DNA from: Perognathus longimembris pacificus | Taxonomy: Eukaryota; Chordata; Mammalia; Rodentia; Heteromyidae | Reading direction: 5' to 3' | DNA: 64,000 nucleotides | NCBI RefSeq assembly: GCF_023159225.1 | Contig: NC_063168.1 | Location: 57,887,398 to 57,951,397 of the forward strand | In this document: in pieces, positions 19,101 to 30,900 of the stretch | How positions within the stretch are numbered: position 1 is the stretch's first letter | How the letters are laid out: each line of letters starts with the position of its first letter | Notes under the pieces: model-generated | Seen by the model: the letters and a program-made list of their open reading frames with translations, nothing else | What the model was told of the DNA's origin: nothing | The model's database searches: none | Position numbers and translations under genes: made by a program

Positions 19101-21370
19101 AAGTAGGATCTTAGACCAACCATGGAATCAAACAGGAGGATTGATGGGCTCCCAGGAACATAAACACGGGTATAAACCATCTGGGGGCCAAGTATTCTAT
19201 ACATGGCAGCAACCCTGTTATTTAGTGCTTGGGTAGCTTGGTGCTAACCTCAGGATCTAATTCCCAGAATTCCCTGGGAATGTTACAGGGAAGGAGCACA
19301 CAGGGGAAGTGGACTGAGTCCATCTGGAAACAGAGAAACCTTAAGATCTCCTTTCCACGTGAGGAGTTTACTAGTAGTTGCTTCATGCCCATATCCCAGG
19401 GAGGAAAATGGAAATAACAGGAGGACACAATGCAGCTTCCTACAATTCAGGCATTTCTGGCTTTCTTTCTCTCTCTCTAAAGTTGTTGTATAATGCTGGA
19501 GGCTTAGACCCATGCGTTTCTCTGATAATGAATCTCAAACACAAAGAATCCAGAGAGAGGGGAGGGGAAGGAGGGAATGTTCTGTTGTTGTTTAGAAAAT
19601 GAACAAAACAGCTGGAGGTAAAGCTTTTGTTACAGGCTGCCATCTCTGATTCATGCGTCTTTATAATCCAGACTGCGGTTTGAGCAAGCCAGGAAGAGCG
19701 ATTATTACCTCTCACGCGGCACCCACCAGCATGGGGTTTATTGGAAGTAGACGGCCATTTAGCACTGTCAGGAGTGTGCTTCTGATCCTGTGACACAGGA
19801 CGCTGCCTGGGCCAGGGCCACCTTTCCTGCTCCAAGGCCTACAGAGATGTGTTCAGATGGTCCAAGGGTCAGCTGAGGAGTTTGGGGGGTCTCCCTAGAA
19901 CTCTTGGCTTCTAGCAATGACTTCTAGCATACATAGAGGCCTGGGCCTAGACTGCCCAGAGGCAAACTTGGAAGAGAGCGATTTAGGGACTTCCAGCTTC
20001 TCTCTTCACCATCAGTTGGGAGAAGCAGGAAAAAGAGGTATTTGAAACAAGAGGCCTTTGCCTCCCTTCTCCCAAATTCCCTCCCCCCTCCAACTTCTTC
20101 TAAGACTACTCCTGCCCATTTTTCCTAGCCTACCCTTACCATTCCCTCTGAATTCTCTATCCAAACTCTAGTGACCAGACAGGCTGAATGGCTGCTTATT
20201 TGTGGGTCCTGTAAATGCTCCCAGTGGCTCTATATGGGCTCCCTGCCCCCCCCCCCACTGCCCTATTTGTATTTGCTCCTTCTTAACCAGACAGCCTCTC
20301 CCATCCTCTGACTAATCCAATCCAGTTTGTACATCTCTTGAAAGATCTTCCTATTCTATTCACCTTACACTTATTTATCTATAGATTGGCCTCCGTCTCC
20401 ATTTCTGAGCTCCATGGGTCCGTGTGGAGTCATCCCACCCCAACACAGGCCCTTGGCACGTGTGGGACAACATATAGGTGGATAGCTGGAAGAATTCTCC
20501 TAACCTGAGCCAGGTAGAACGATCTTGAGGATTTTTTTCTGAGCCCTTGGGGGGTCCCTGTGTTAACCCATTGTAGCTCATTTGAGAGAAAACATGGCTG
20601 TCAAGAATCATCTAGAAAGTGTGTGAGGAGAGAGTTTGGGCCAGGCCTCACTTCTCTGGAGAGGATCCCAGTTCTCCAGTGTCATCACAGGGAGCAGAGC
20701 CAAACAGAAACAACAAATGAATCCTTTCTAGCCAAACTGAGACCAGTCAATCCTGGGCACTCTTGAGACTTCAGGATAGATGCCACTAGAGAAGGAGAAA
20801 GGGCCTGGAGTGTACGGGGCATGAGCAGGCCAGACATCAAAAGTGCCTACGGCCTCTCACAACTTCCAGCCAGCAAGAAGACAACAAACAGGACTGTGAG
20901 CCGAGGGGATAGGAACAAGACTTGCACCTGTTAAGGCCCTAACAAGAGCTGACCCTCTTAATGGAGTTTTCTCTCAACACAGATGATAGGAGTCCACTTA
21001 CAAAGACCCAAAATAGATAATACATCCTCCTCATGAGCTGAGCATCCCAGCAGGCCAGGGAGGGAAGCCCCCAAAGATGAATCCCATGACTCGGCACTGA
21101 GCCCAGGCAGACCCCCCGATAAGGGAGGGCATGTTGCTCTTACCCCTGAGTCTAAGCTGTAGACTGCCATGTGTCAGACTTCTGTCATTGCCCACCCCTG
21201 AGAACTTGCTTTCCTTGATCCCCTTTCTCCAACCATGAAGTGCAAGACACAAGGCAGGAAAAGAGAGAATCCAACCAGCAAACGAGGAAAGCAAGAGAAA
21301 GACAGGGACAATAGGAAAGTATCTTGTCAGGGGTAGGCTTTGGGAATGTTAAGACACAGGTAATTACAGA
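19101..21370. other. Unique sequence, no recognised feature
   Basis: No repeat wording was recognised. There is a poly-C run at 20245-20257. The block at about 19600-19800 has several CpGs and looks less decayed. The longest frame (131 codons, minus strand, about 19440-19835) has no family signature. Confidence 0.5.
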
Positions 21371-21371
21371 T

Positions 21372-21618
21372 GAAATCAGGTGCTGGTAGCTCACACCTGT
21401 AATCCTAGCCATGCGGGAGGCTGAGATCTGAATATCACAGTTTGAAGCCAGCTCAGGAAGGGAAGTCCATGAGACTCTTACCTCTAACTAACCACCAAAA
21501 AGCTGGAAGTGGAGTTGTGACTTCAGTGGTTGAGTGCCAGTTTTGAGTGAAAAAGTCAAGTAAGAGCACAAGGTCCTGAGTTCAAGTCGCAGTATCAGCA
21601 CACACTCAAAAAAATTAC
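21372..21618 (+). mobile_element. B1-head/ID-tail composite SINE
   Basis: The head reads GGTGCTGGTAGCTCACACCTG then TAATCCTAGCCATGCGGGAG, GTTTGAAGCCAGCTCAGG. The right module has GTGGAGTTGTGACTTCAGTG and CAAGGTCCTGAGTTCAAG, ending with an A-rich/CA tail. The 7SL-like head supports pol III origin. Confidence 0.85.
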
Positions 21619-22190
21619 AGATACGAAAATGATTAATGAGATTTGGAAAGGGTCTTTGCCTGTGAGCTGTCCTACACAGGAGTTCTATATTACCTTCTAA
21701 GCCTCTCATATCCCTTCCTCCCTGCCTTCTTCTCTCCTGACTCTTCTCCTTCTCCCAATTAAAAAAAATAGATTCTGTATTTCTTGTGTTCAGCACCCTT
21801 AATATTAGATCTGAAAACAATTTGCAATCAGCTGCACTAATTAATCTAATTGAACTTAATTTCCCTATCTTGGTGTTAGGGGTGAGCAAACTCCATATGC
21901 TGACTTATGTAAAGCAATATGCAAATTTTGTATCTTGGGCTCAGATCCCTGCAAATGTGTTTGATTATTTTTTTAAAAAAAGGTTACTCTGAGGCCCTAT
22001 ATAAATGAACTGCTCACCGTGGTTTCTGACCTGAAACCTGTGTCTGCCATTAGTTCAGACAATAATGTCACCTTGTTGTGTGTCACTGGAGCCTTGAGCT
22101 TTGTTCCTGTCTCAGGTTGTACTGCTGGGAAGTGGATAATAGGTTTTCTACTTTACCTCTTTTCTTGGGGTGAAGGGAGGAGGGCAGTGC
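21619..22190. other. AT-rich unique sequence
   Basis: Nothing recognised. The CA/TAAT-rich segment 21770-22000 has homeodomain-like words only. Confidence 0.5.
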
Positions 22191-22262
22191 AGGGGGGAGG
22201 TACTAGGGTTTGAACTCAGGGCCTCACATTTGCAAGGTAAGGCTCTGCCATGCCCCCAACTT
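22190..22262 (-). mobile_element. ID-like monomer, antisense
   Basis: GTACTAGGGTTTGAACTCAG then GGCCTCACATTTGCAAGGTA and CTCTGCCATGCCCCCAAC is the complement of a single ID-like module with its box B-like word. No left or right partner module. Confidence 0.6.
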
Positions 22263-23524
22263 CTAGTACTTAATTGGCTGGCCTCCTCCTCTAGCTATCC
22301 TCTCTGGACCACTATTAAGATAGGGGCCAACCCTTAAGTGTGCAAAGAGCAAGTCTGATTAGCCCCTTGATGAGGAGGCTTCTCTTGGGATGGTAGTGAA
22401 CAGTGTGTGGCTAACAGTTCCACATTCTTCCAGCAGAGGGCAGCTTGAAGTTTGTTAGAGTAGGGGAGAAGAAAAGGGGACAGGAAGAAACCCAACCAAA
22501 CAAAGATAAATGAAAATGTAGGAAAAACAGGGTGTCACTCACCTGAAATGGTAGTGGAACAGAGGGACATGAACCATAATCAGCCACAGGCAGAGTCTAG
22601 GGGTCCCTTGCATAGTTCTGCATCCAAGGGCCACCAGCAAAACACCGAGAAGACAGAAACCTAGGCACAAAGTTGTGACTGAAAATGGATAGTGTCTCAG
22701 CACTTCTGCTCAGATAAACCCCAATATCTTACTTTACAATCAAATACCTGAAGGTAGAAGAGGAGAATTACATGGGATAAAGAGCAAATAAAATTGACCA
22801 CTCATCAAAAATGGTTGAAATTGGATCATGGGCTCACTAGGGCCTGCTATACTTTGCTGTTTCCCTATATGTTTGTATTTTTAAATTAAGAATTCTGTGT
22901 CCTAATGCTGAACTTTGATCTCAAAATGGGTTTTTTGCTTCTCACTGAGTGAGGAGTTGATAGAGGAAATGAAGCACAAAAAAAAAAAAAAAAAAAAAGG
23001 AGACCATCTCATCACTTCCTGTCATACCGGACCAATGTGAAGACTACACTCTCCCACCTGCCTGGACAACATAGGAGCAGTATTGCCCCTGTCTTGGGCT
23101 GGTCCTTGGGCTCCCTGAGTCCACATGTTTGGCTATGGGAAGAACAATAGTCTGAGAAGCAAGTTCTGGACAATTGAATTGTGATGAAATGGACCAGGAG
23201 TTTGGGAGACAGATTGAAAAAGAAGGCAGGTAAAGGAAGAAGACCCAATGGGAGTGGAAGAGTCAGTATTTTTTCAAGGCAGAAAAAGAAGGGGGGAGGT
23301 TTTGACTTAGGGTAGGGACTATGGATATAAGGGAGGAAGATACAGATCCAAAAAAAATTAACCAAAGACAATCCGTAGGGTAAAGACAATTCATTAGTGG
23401 GAAAGATTCCTGGATGGGCAACCAGGTGGCTTGAGTGACTGCATTCATGGCACATCCCTGAATTGAGGAGAAGGAGGCAGTGGAGGGGAAAAGCGAATAT
23501 TTGTTCCTGAACAAATTTCATTTC
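22263..23524. other. No recognised feature; poly-A tract at 22977-22998
   Basis: A 20-base A run at 22978-22998 is preceded by no recognised retroposon body. A 175-codon minus-strand frame (23012-23539) is the longest non-low-complexity frame in the window. It runs partly across purine-rich DNA and shows no domain, so I treat it as chance. Confidence 0.5.
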
Positions 23525-23745
23525 AAGCAAAGCACCCACAATCCTGGCTACTCAGGAGGCTGAGATCTGAGGATTGTGGTTCAAAGCCAGCCCAGGTAGG
23601 ATATTCTATAAGTCTCTTATCTCCAATTAACTACCAGAAGTGGAGCTGTGGCTCAAGTGGTAAAGCACTAGCCTTGTGCAAAAAAGCTCAGGGTCAGCAC
23701 CCAGGTCCTAAGATTAAGCCCCAGGACTGGGATACACAAGACAAT
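23525..23745 (+). mobile_element. B1-head/ID-tail composite SINE
   Basis: Starts inside the head (CACCCACAATCCTGGCTACTC), with GTTCAAAGCCAGCCCAGG, then GTGGAGCTGTGGCTCAAG and TAAAGCACTAGCCTTGTGC, ending CCAGGACTGG. No clean A-tail. Confidence 0.85.
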
Positions 23746-25929
23746 TTCACTTCCAAGACAACAGGAATCAACTGGAGTTTTCCGAGGAGCCTCAGAAAGG
23801 GTGAGAGCTGGAGAGAAAGTTGAGAAGCCCCAGTCTCAAAGTGCCAGAGCAAGGATGGAGACAGTGAGGGGAGAGGAAGGAATTCCAGGGAAGCCTAGCA
23901 TTTGTGGAAGCAGGAAGAGGAAACAAGAGACAGGAGCCAAGGTGAAGAAGCAACAAAAGGCCACAAAAATGCAGCAATCCATGAAAGAATGAGTTAAAAT
24001 ATAAAGCAGAAAGTAAGAGGAACAATTTATTTGGAAGAAGGAGAACTGCAGAGATGGAAGCCATAGAGGAAAGAATTCTGATAAATGCATTTGTTTAATG
24101 ATGTCAGTGCAATAATTTGAAGAATCCATGTTAAGTGTATTTCCTTTGCTCCCTTCCCCCACCATTATATAATACTGAAGAAACCATTTTTAAAAAAAAA
24201 TAAAAGCTATTTCCTAGCTTAGATCTGTTATGCGTGAAATCTATCTTGCTCTTGAAATACAACTTTCCCTCCGGTGTATTAAATGTACTTGAAACATTAT
24301 TCAAAAGTGTTCAAGAACAATGAACAACTTTCCAGTTTAGCCTGAGATAGGAAGAAGAGTTTATTAATAAGAATAAATCCAGTTGTGAAGAGAGAAGATA
24401 AGCAGTGATTGGTTAAAGACTATTGAAAGGGTCATCAAAGGTACATCCAGGCCTACCCTCCATTGTATTGCATAGGACTTCATTGTGATAAAAAAAAAAA
24501 AAATCTTGCCGTTCATTCGACATTTCATCAGCCAGAATTTGCTGAGGGAAGATTCTGTGCTAGACACCTGCTGATCATCTACCTTGATACCCTTGTGCTC
24601 AACATAAAAGCTGGCACAGTTCTCAACCAGAGCTGTCCGTGGAAATGTGGGGAGATGAAATTGTTACCTGGCCAAGGTTCTGACTTGGTTCACACCCAGT
24701 GTGCTCTGGAAAAGTGAAGTCTAATTAAAATTGAACAAATGAAAGGATCTTTGAATACCACCAAAGGAGCTCACTGGCTTCAAGGAAGCCAACGGAAAAT
24801 GGTGCTGTACAAAGAAGTTCACACCTTCTTGGAGATTGTCCCCCTTTCTGATCCCTTAGTTTTCAATGGATGAGTTCCATGAGCTTAGTAGTCAGATTTT
24901 TCCTGAGCTGGCTGTAGTCTTTAGATATTTCTGATACCACATCCTCAGCCTTGAGCAGGTTCTCTTTAAATTCAGGCAAATTTCATCATAACACCACTTG
25001 TGTATTTTAGGGGAATCCTATGGCATGTGGACTGACTGGCCCAGTACCAGGATGCCTGGGCATAATCAGGCTGCTGTGTTCATCCATGGCCCTGGTGTTT
25101 TGGGCTCTCTGCTCTCTTCAGGCCTTTCCTACTTATCTCAAGCTTCCACTTTTCTCATCCTGCAAAGACTTCAAAGTACCTAGTAGGTCAGACAATGGAG
25201 GAAAATAAAAAAGGAGCTGGTGTTCCAGGCTTCTAGTCTTTTCCCAGCACCCCAGAGACCAGCTTTACCCAGAGCATCACATTTGGGGTTCAGAAAAGCA
25301 TGGAAGCCTTGTGGCTGGGATTGCTCCTCCAGGGGTCCCAGTCTTAGCTCCATGTGCCTTGTTGAAATATACTTGCAAAGAAAGACAAATTCAGATGTTG
25401 GTATTATGGTTATTGAGCTCCTTCTGTAAACCAGACTTTCTGGAAGGCACATTTATTTGTGTGCAAATGTTTGACATTGTGAGAAAGAATCCAAGTTATA
25501 CTTTACTAGCAGTTTTCTATTAAGCTGGTATTTGTGTATATTAAACCCATAACCTGTATTTGTTTTCTATTTCTACAACATTTCTGCATGGTAGACCACC
25601 TGAAATGTGGCAGTAAATTTTGGTTAAGCAGTTCCTATTTATTATTGCTCCAGAGAGAAAATCCAAACTCTAATAGTTAGAGGCATCCAGCTTCAATTTC
25701 CCCGAGTTTTTTCCTCTCCTCTATCTATAGAGTGCTGCCACCTCCAGCCACATTCAAACGCTTCCCATGGTGGAAATGTGCAGCACCCACAGACAAGAAT
25801 CCTTCTCCTCTGTTCATTTTGGGGTAGATCAGAACAAGGAACAACTCAGATTCAACATTTGTGGACCTCCTCCTGCGCACTACCCACTGTACTAGGCACT
25901 TTATTCTTCCTACTGCCCAGTACTGTTTT
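23746..25929. other. Unique sequence, no firm feature
   Basis: Purine-rich at 23800-24060. A-run at 24491-24503. Words at 24510-24600 (GTTCATTCGACATTTCATC and CTGTGCTAGACACCTGCTG) may be an ancient SINE relic, too weak to call. Confidence 0.5.
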
Positions 25930-26030
25930 GAAGTTGGGGAAGGGATTGGTGTTGTATCTCAGTGGTAGGACACTTGCCTAGCATAGTCATGAGTTTGATC
26001 CTCAGTGCCACAAATAGAAATTTTGGCAAA
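25930..26030 (+). mobile_element. ID monomer
   Basis: GGGATTGGTGTTGTATCTCAG, then TGGTAGGACACTTGCCTAGC and GAGTTTGATCCTCAGTGCC is a single ID module in sense orientation with box A and box B-like words. Confidence 0.7.
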
Positions 26031-26091
26031 GGTGATTCTTATCAGTCGACTATAATATGGAAGATCAACGTTTAAAAACTCAGGTCTCATC

Positions 26092-26335
26092 AGGCATTGG
26101 GCGTTCATGCTTATAATCCTAACTACTCAGCAGGCTGGTGAGGTCTGAGAGTCCTGGTTCAAAGCTAGCCAAGGCAGGCAAGTCTGAGAGACTCTGATCT
26201 CCAATTAACCAGAAAAAAACCTGGAAGTAAAGTTGTGGCTTAAGTGGTGGAGCACCAGCCTTGAGTAAAAAAGCCAAGTGAGAGCTCAGAGTCCTAAGTT
26301 CAAGCCCCACTATTAGCTCAAGAAAGAGAGAGAGG
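26092..26335 (+). mobile_element. B1-head/ID-tail composite SINE
   Basis: Head: GGGCGTTCATGCTTATAATC, CTAACTACTCAGCAGGCTGG, GGTTCAAAGCTAGCCAAGG. Right module: AAAGTTGTGGCTTAAGTGG, GGAGCACCAGCCTTGAGTAA, CTAAGTTCAAGCCCCAC. Ends in AAGAAAGAGAGAG. Confidence 0.85.
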
Positions 26336-26379
26336 AGAAAGAGCTCAAGAATGATGAAAGAATGGAGGATATAAAATAG

Positions 26380-26673
26380 ACAATTCACAAAAGGAAAACA
26401 TACCAGTGATATTAACAAGCACAAAATTCAGTAAGCCCTAAATTCAAAGCTCAGTACTCCCCAAATAAATATGCAAATGTCTAAGAAATGATGATCAGGA
26501 CATATTATAAACAAATTATACCAACTATCTTGAGGATATAGATAAAATAGATCCATCCTTTGAAAAGCATAACCGACTCAATGGAAACAGAGGGAATAAA
26601 AAATCTGAGTGGTTCTATGTCTATTAAAGATGTTAATATGTTTAACCCATGCTTCCAGTCTTCATTTTGCTTT
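26380..26673 (+). mobile_element. L1 ORF2 relic, left part
   Basis: ACAAATTATACCAACTATCTTG, then GATATAGATAAAATAGATCC, GAAAAGCATAACC and AAAAAATCTGAGTGGTTC follow L1 ORF2 order, with stops. It continues after two SINE insertions at about 27015. Confidence 0.7.
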
Positions 26674-26682
26674 CATTATTTT

Positions 26683-26894
26683 GTTTTGTTTTGTTTTGTT
26701 TTGCCAGTCCTGGGGCTTGGACTCAGGGCCTGAGCACTGTCCCTGGCTTCTTTTTGCTCAAGGCTAGCACTCTGCCACTTGAGCCACAGTGCCACTTCTG
26801 GCCATTTTCTGTATATGTGGTGCTGGGGAATTGAACCCAGGGCCTCATGTATACGAGGCAAGCACTCTTGCCACTAGGCCATATCCCCATCCCA
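26683..26894 (-). mobile_element. ID-dimer SINE, antisense
   Basis: TTTTG repeats (26681-26702) replace a simple T-run, then GCCAGTCCTGGGGCTTGGAC, TTTTTGCTCAAGGCTAGCAC, and the left module ending CCATATCCCCATCCC. A 9-bp duplication CATTATTTT flanks it at 26674-26682 and 26895-26903. Confidence 0.88.
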
Positions 26895-26903
26895 CATTAT
26901 TTT

Positions 26904-27010
26904 TTAATAGGTCTTGAATTATTTCTTCAGACCAGCTTCCAACCAGGAGTCTCTGACCTGTGCCTTTCTGTCATTGGTACTACAGGTATGAACCACTATG
27001 CTTGGCCCCT
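26904..27010 (-). mobile_element. Truncated B1-like head, antisense
   Basis: AGACCAGCTTCCAACCAGG, then TGTCATTGGTACTACAGGTATG and AACCACTATGCTTGGCCCC is the complement of a 7SL/B1-type monomer without the ID-like module. Older than its neighbour. Confidence 0.5.
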
Positions 27011-27014
27011 AAAG

Positions 27015-27480
27015 ACATTGTATTTATATTAAACATTCCCACAAAGAAACATTTAAATATGAATGGTTCCACTCTTAAATTTGATCAAAAGTAAGGAATA
27101 CATAGTGCCAATCTTACACTAATGGATTTGGAAAATAGAGGAGGAAGAAAGATGTTCCATCACTCACCATAGTTTATAAAGTTGTGCTAATAGTGACTGC
27201 TAGAAAAATCAGGCAAAGCCTTTACAAGACAATGACTCTAGGAAATGGAATAAGTGGATAAGAAATGGTTAAGTTGGTGGGTATTAAATAAAGCTATATA
27301 GACATATGCACATGCATTCACATATGGAAATGGTATAGACATACAAAACCTGCAAAGGAATGCGCTATGTTTGTTGTGAGTCTGACCATACCTATCTTTG
27401 GGTTGTGGTATTATATACTAATTTTATTTTCTTTGCTCGCTTCTATTCCAATTTTTCTATAGAAGCATGATTTATTATGA
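27015..27480 (+). mobile_element. L1 ORF2 relic, right part
   Basis: ACATTCCCACAAAGAAAC, then GTGCCAATCTTACACTAATGG-like, AAAATAGAGGAGGAAGAAAG and CAAAGCCTTTACAAGACAATG continue L1 ORF2 after the SINE pair. The end past 27250 is less certain. Confidence 0.6.
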
Positions 27481-28069
27481 CCTTGGCTGCTCAATTTGTG
27501 TGCCAAATGTATCAGCTAATCTTCTATGTTCAACAACTACAGGCTTGAATAAAATTGACAAAAGGTCTCCACCTTTGTCAAGCATTTCTATGAGGAGAGA
27601 CAGGCAACCAACATGCTGAAGGTCATTATTACACATTGTAAACAGTAGTTAGCATTGTTGAAGAAGGCATATGCTAGAGAACAAAAAAATGCCTGGGGGG
27701 AAAATAATATGAGGGGAATTGGGAAGGCAAAGCAATTGAATTCAACATTTGAACAGGACAGGGAGGATTGGCTTCCTGCAGAAGCCAACAATTGAAAATG
27801 AGGGTATGAGTCACTGGACCCGTGACAATGAGTGGTCCAGACAGCGGGCACAGCATGACAAGGGTGCTGAGCCTCAGAGCAGGACAGGGAGGCTGAAGAA
27901 GATGAGCCTTGGTAGAACAGGAACAGAGATCTGGTCTTGGGTGCCCTTTGAGGCCCTGGTAGGTTTTGGTCTCTATGCTTTCTGAATCACGAAGCTATTA
28001 AAGGATGGAAGGCTCACTCTAAAGAGGTGGGAAAGAAGCAGCAGGCCAGTTAGGAGGACTTTGTCACAA
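27481..28069. other. No recognised feature
   Basis: Unique sequence. Frames are short and without domain signatures. Confidence 0.6.
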
Positions 28070-28200
28070 CTTCCGTACACACATAGAGTTGCATTTCCGT
28101 TTTTTAATCAGGAAATTAAAACTCAACAGAATTGGGGCGTGGAGGCACATGGTAATAAGTGACTGAGCTGAGATTTGTTTCTAGACTCCGGTCTCCTTTG
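28070..28200 (+). mobile_element. MIR SINE
   Basis: TTAATCAGGAAATTAAAACTC, GTAATAAGTGACTGAGCTGAG and CTAGACTCCGGTCTCC follow the sense MIR 3' half. Confidence 0.5.
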
Positions 28201-28439
28201 GCCTCAGAAGGAAAGCCAGGCTGAGTCACAGTGAAGGCTCCTTGGTTGTCAGTGCCCTCACACTTGGGGAGCTGTTCCCTCACATCCCCACACTTGCCTT
28301 AGGCAGACCCCAATCCCTTCCTCCCAACTCTTCTCTCCCACCATCAGCCTGAAGAACCGAGGTAATCACTATCTGTAGCAGAGTTGGAAGCACCATTGTA
28401 CATCCCAAGGTTAATTTTAAGTATTTTCTAAACTCTTGA

Positions 28440-28560
28440 ACCAGCCTGGAGATACAAGTGCTAAGTATCATAGTGCAGGATGGAGAAACTGAGGCACTCT
28501 TCGATCAAGGAAGTCCCTTCATAGCCAAGGTCACATAGTACCTTAGGCATGGAGCCTTCA
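28440..28560 (+). mobile_element. MIR SINE
   Basis: GGATGGAGAAACTGAGGCAC, then AGCCAAGGTCACATAGTACC, in sense MIR order. Confidence 0.5.
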
Positions 28561-29234
28561 CGCTTTCTCTTGCTTTTGTCCAACTAGCATCTGTTGCCTC
28601 CTGGCCTGGACATTAAGTAGTAAACCCAGGCTGCTCTCAGAGTCCAGTGTCTCCATCCTCAATGGGGTGCCTGGGACCTTTGGTGGGGTGAGCCGCTGCA
28701 GCAATCCAGCAGAGCCATGGTGAGTAATTGCTATTTCCTCGCACAACATTCATCAGGAGACAAACCCTGGCATTTATCTAGCAGTAAGTGATCGTTATCT
28801 GGTGGCAATGTTCTTCCCACTGACAGTATCTTCTAAATAAGGGTCAGCCATCCAGCGCTCTGACGGCAGCTGATTTGTCCCTGTGGGATGAAAAACCACA
28901 TGGAAGCCTCAGGCAGATGGGGGCTGCTGACAAGGGGTGGCAGGGAGAGGGAAGGTGGTTAGGAAAGAGGAGTTTCCACCACTGAGCCACACAAACTGGC
29001 TCGAGCTTTGATTCTGACAAATTTGTCGAATGAGTGGGGGAAAGATGGAAAACTGTTCCAGGGAATACCCTCATGTCCAGCCTAGCAAACCCGCACATGT
29101 GAATGTACCAAAGCATTCTGCAGTTGGTCTGGGTGGCTCATGTTCTTTAAGGCCTGTCTTCCTTTCCTCGGATTAGAATCTGGAGTGGATTTGAGTCAAG
29201 GAGCTCAGAATAAATAGCCACCAAGGTGGGTATG
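28561..29234. other. Unique sequence, possible conserved non-coding block
   Basis: 28690-28900 is compact, with dense words such as GTGAGTAATTGC, GTGATCGTTATCTGG and CAGCTGATTTGTCC and CpGs outside any repeat. It has no open frame of note. Regulatory function is only a possibility. Confidence 0.35.
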
Positions 29235-29375
29235 AGGGCTTACTAATTAGTGGGTTCTGGACCACAGGCAAGTTTCTCACCTTTTCTGAACCTTGATTGT
29301 CCCATCCATAGATGAGAATAGTGGCAATCTAAGAGCACCAGTTTGAGGATTAATGGAGTTAATAATATATAGCAA
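29235..29375 (-). mobile_element. MIR SINE, antisense
   Basis: CAGGCAAGTTTCTCACCTTTTC, CCCATCCATAGATGAGAATAG and GAGGATTAATGGAGTTAATA follow the antisense MIR core. Confidence 0.65.
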
Positions 29376-29789
29376 AACCCTTTTGGCCACAGACCATTCT
29401 ACGCAGGTAAGTTACCATTTGTCTTGTTCAGGTCTGAGGCTGGCTGTTGATCTTGATGATTGTGTCATCTCTGCCCTATCTCTCCTGTTGTCTTACTCAC
29501 TTAGAGATTGGCATTCTTCAGATTACTTGACCTCTTTGGGTCCTAGATTGAAAGATGTAGTCTTGGTAATGACTCCATTAGTTAATAGAGTCCTATATGT
29601 TTCTAGTCTCCTGGGGAATCAAGAGGAATATATGCCTTAGCCTGTGCTCTCCTGGGGCTCACAAGGGTCACACATGACCCTGTGCTAAATAGAAAACAAG
29701 ATATAGGGTGAGCAGCACTGTTGTGGGGACGTAGTTATTGGGGGAGCCTGTCTTGTGCTGCTGAGCTGTGCTAGACAGAACCACATCAT
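29376..29789. other. No recognised feature
   Basis: Unique sequence. It carries no repeat wording. Confidence 0.6.
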
Positions 29790-29915
29790 GCTTCTGAGTA
29801 GAGTATGTGCTCATTTTACAGACAAAATCCTAAATCTTGAAGAGGCTGAATGCTTGACCCAGGATAAGATAGTGATGGAAGCTGCATGTACTCATTCCCA
29901 AGCCAATGGCTCTCC
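29790..29915 (+). mobile_element. MIR SINE fragment
   Basis: GTGCTCATTTTACAGACAAA, then GAAGAGGCTGAATGCTTGACCC-like order and GATAGTGATGGAAGCTGC in sense MIR order. Confidence 0.45.
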
Positions 29916-30064
29916 TCCCTGTCCAATCTAGAGTGTGACCTGGTGTTTTAACCTGTTGCCAAGGGAGAAGTGGAAACCCTTGGCTCTCAAATTAGGCATC
30001 TGAGGCTCTGCCTAGAGGCTTTGATGCTACCAGATCCAGGAGCCCTCACCAGAAATACACGGAT

Positions 30065-30900
30065 GTTTAAAACCCAGGGGGAAATGAAAATCAACATCTC
30101 ACTTATGAGAATGGCTGTTGCCCAAGAAAGTGAGAGAAGTGACAGAGTGAGAAGAGAAGGTGAGGGAGGGGAAGAGAGAGGAAAAAGAGGGAGAGGGGGA
30201 AAGAGGAAAGGGAGGAGAAAAGGAAGAAAAAGGAGAGAGAAAGGAAGGAGGAAAGAAAGTGAAAGGAAGGAAAGGAAGAGAAGAGGGCAAACAAGGGAAG
30301 AGAAGAGACAGGAAGGGAAGATAAGAGAAAGAAAAGAAAGGGAAAGGAAATAAAGAAAAGGCAAGGATAGGAAAAAAGGAGAGCTAAGGATGGTTGTTGA
30401 GAAATCAGAAATCTCACACATTGCTGATAAGAATGTAAAGTGGTATAGCCCTAAAGGGAAATATTTTGGGATTTCTTTAATGTATACAGTTACCACATGC
30501 TCCAGCCATTCCACATATATGCAAAAGAATTAAAAACAAAAACTTGAACAAAGATATGTATAGTCGGTTCCTGGTAGTGCCTGGACAAGCAATCCAAGTG
30601 TCTATCCATGGTTGAATGATAAGCAGAATTTGGCATAATCGTGCAATGGATTTATTCAGCCTTGAAAAAAGAAAGGTAATTCTGCCATATTGTACCTTAT
30701 GGATGGATGTTAAGGATATGCTAAGTAAGCCAGAAACAAGAGCACCGAGAATATCAAATTCCATGCATGTGATGTCCTGTGAAGTCATGGAGTCATCAAA
30801 CTCACAGAGATGGAAAGGAGAATGGCGTGCACAAGCCTTGAGGAAAGTGAGCACAGACTGCAAGGCATCCCTTTCCCCAGAGACTGTAGAATCCTAGTGT
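30065..30900 (+). mobile_element. L1 ORF2 C-terminus and 3' part, expanded internally by a purine tract
   Basis: L1 wording begins at AATCAACATCTCACTTATG (30088-30108), is interrupted by the purine tract, and resumes with CACACATTGCTGATAAGAATG (30415-30436), then AGTGGTATAGCC, ATATGCAAAAGAATTAAAAAC, CCATGGTTGAATGATAAGC, GCAATGGATTTATTCAGCC and AAGTAAGCCAGAAACAAGAGC. Non-coding relic. Confidence 0.8.
30121..30395 (+). repeat. Purine-rich GA/GGAA tract
   Basis: About 270 bases with almost no pyrimidines, built from GGAAA, GAGA and GGGA words. It sits where L1 ORF2 normally has an A-rich string, so it probably grew from that. The frames across it are low-complexity artefacts. Confidence 0.85.

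Noticed and set aside
23012..23539. 175-codon minus-strand open frame
   Set aside because: Runs partly through purine-rich plus-strand DNA, which lowers stop density on the other strand. No domain, splice sites or repeat origin seen.
29987..30514. Long Ser/Leu/Phe-rich minus frames and Lys/Arg/Glu-rich plus frames
   Set aside because: Produced by the purine tract at 30121-30395 within an L1.
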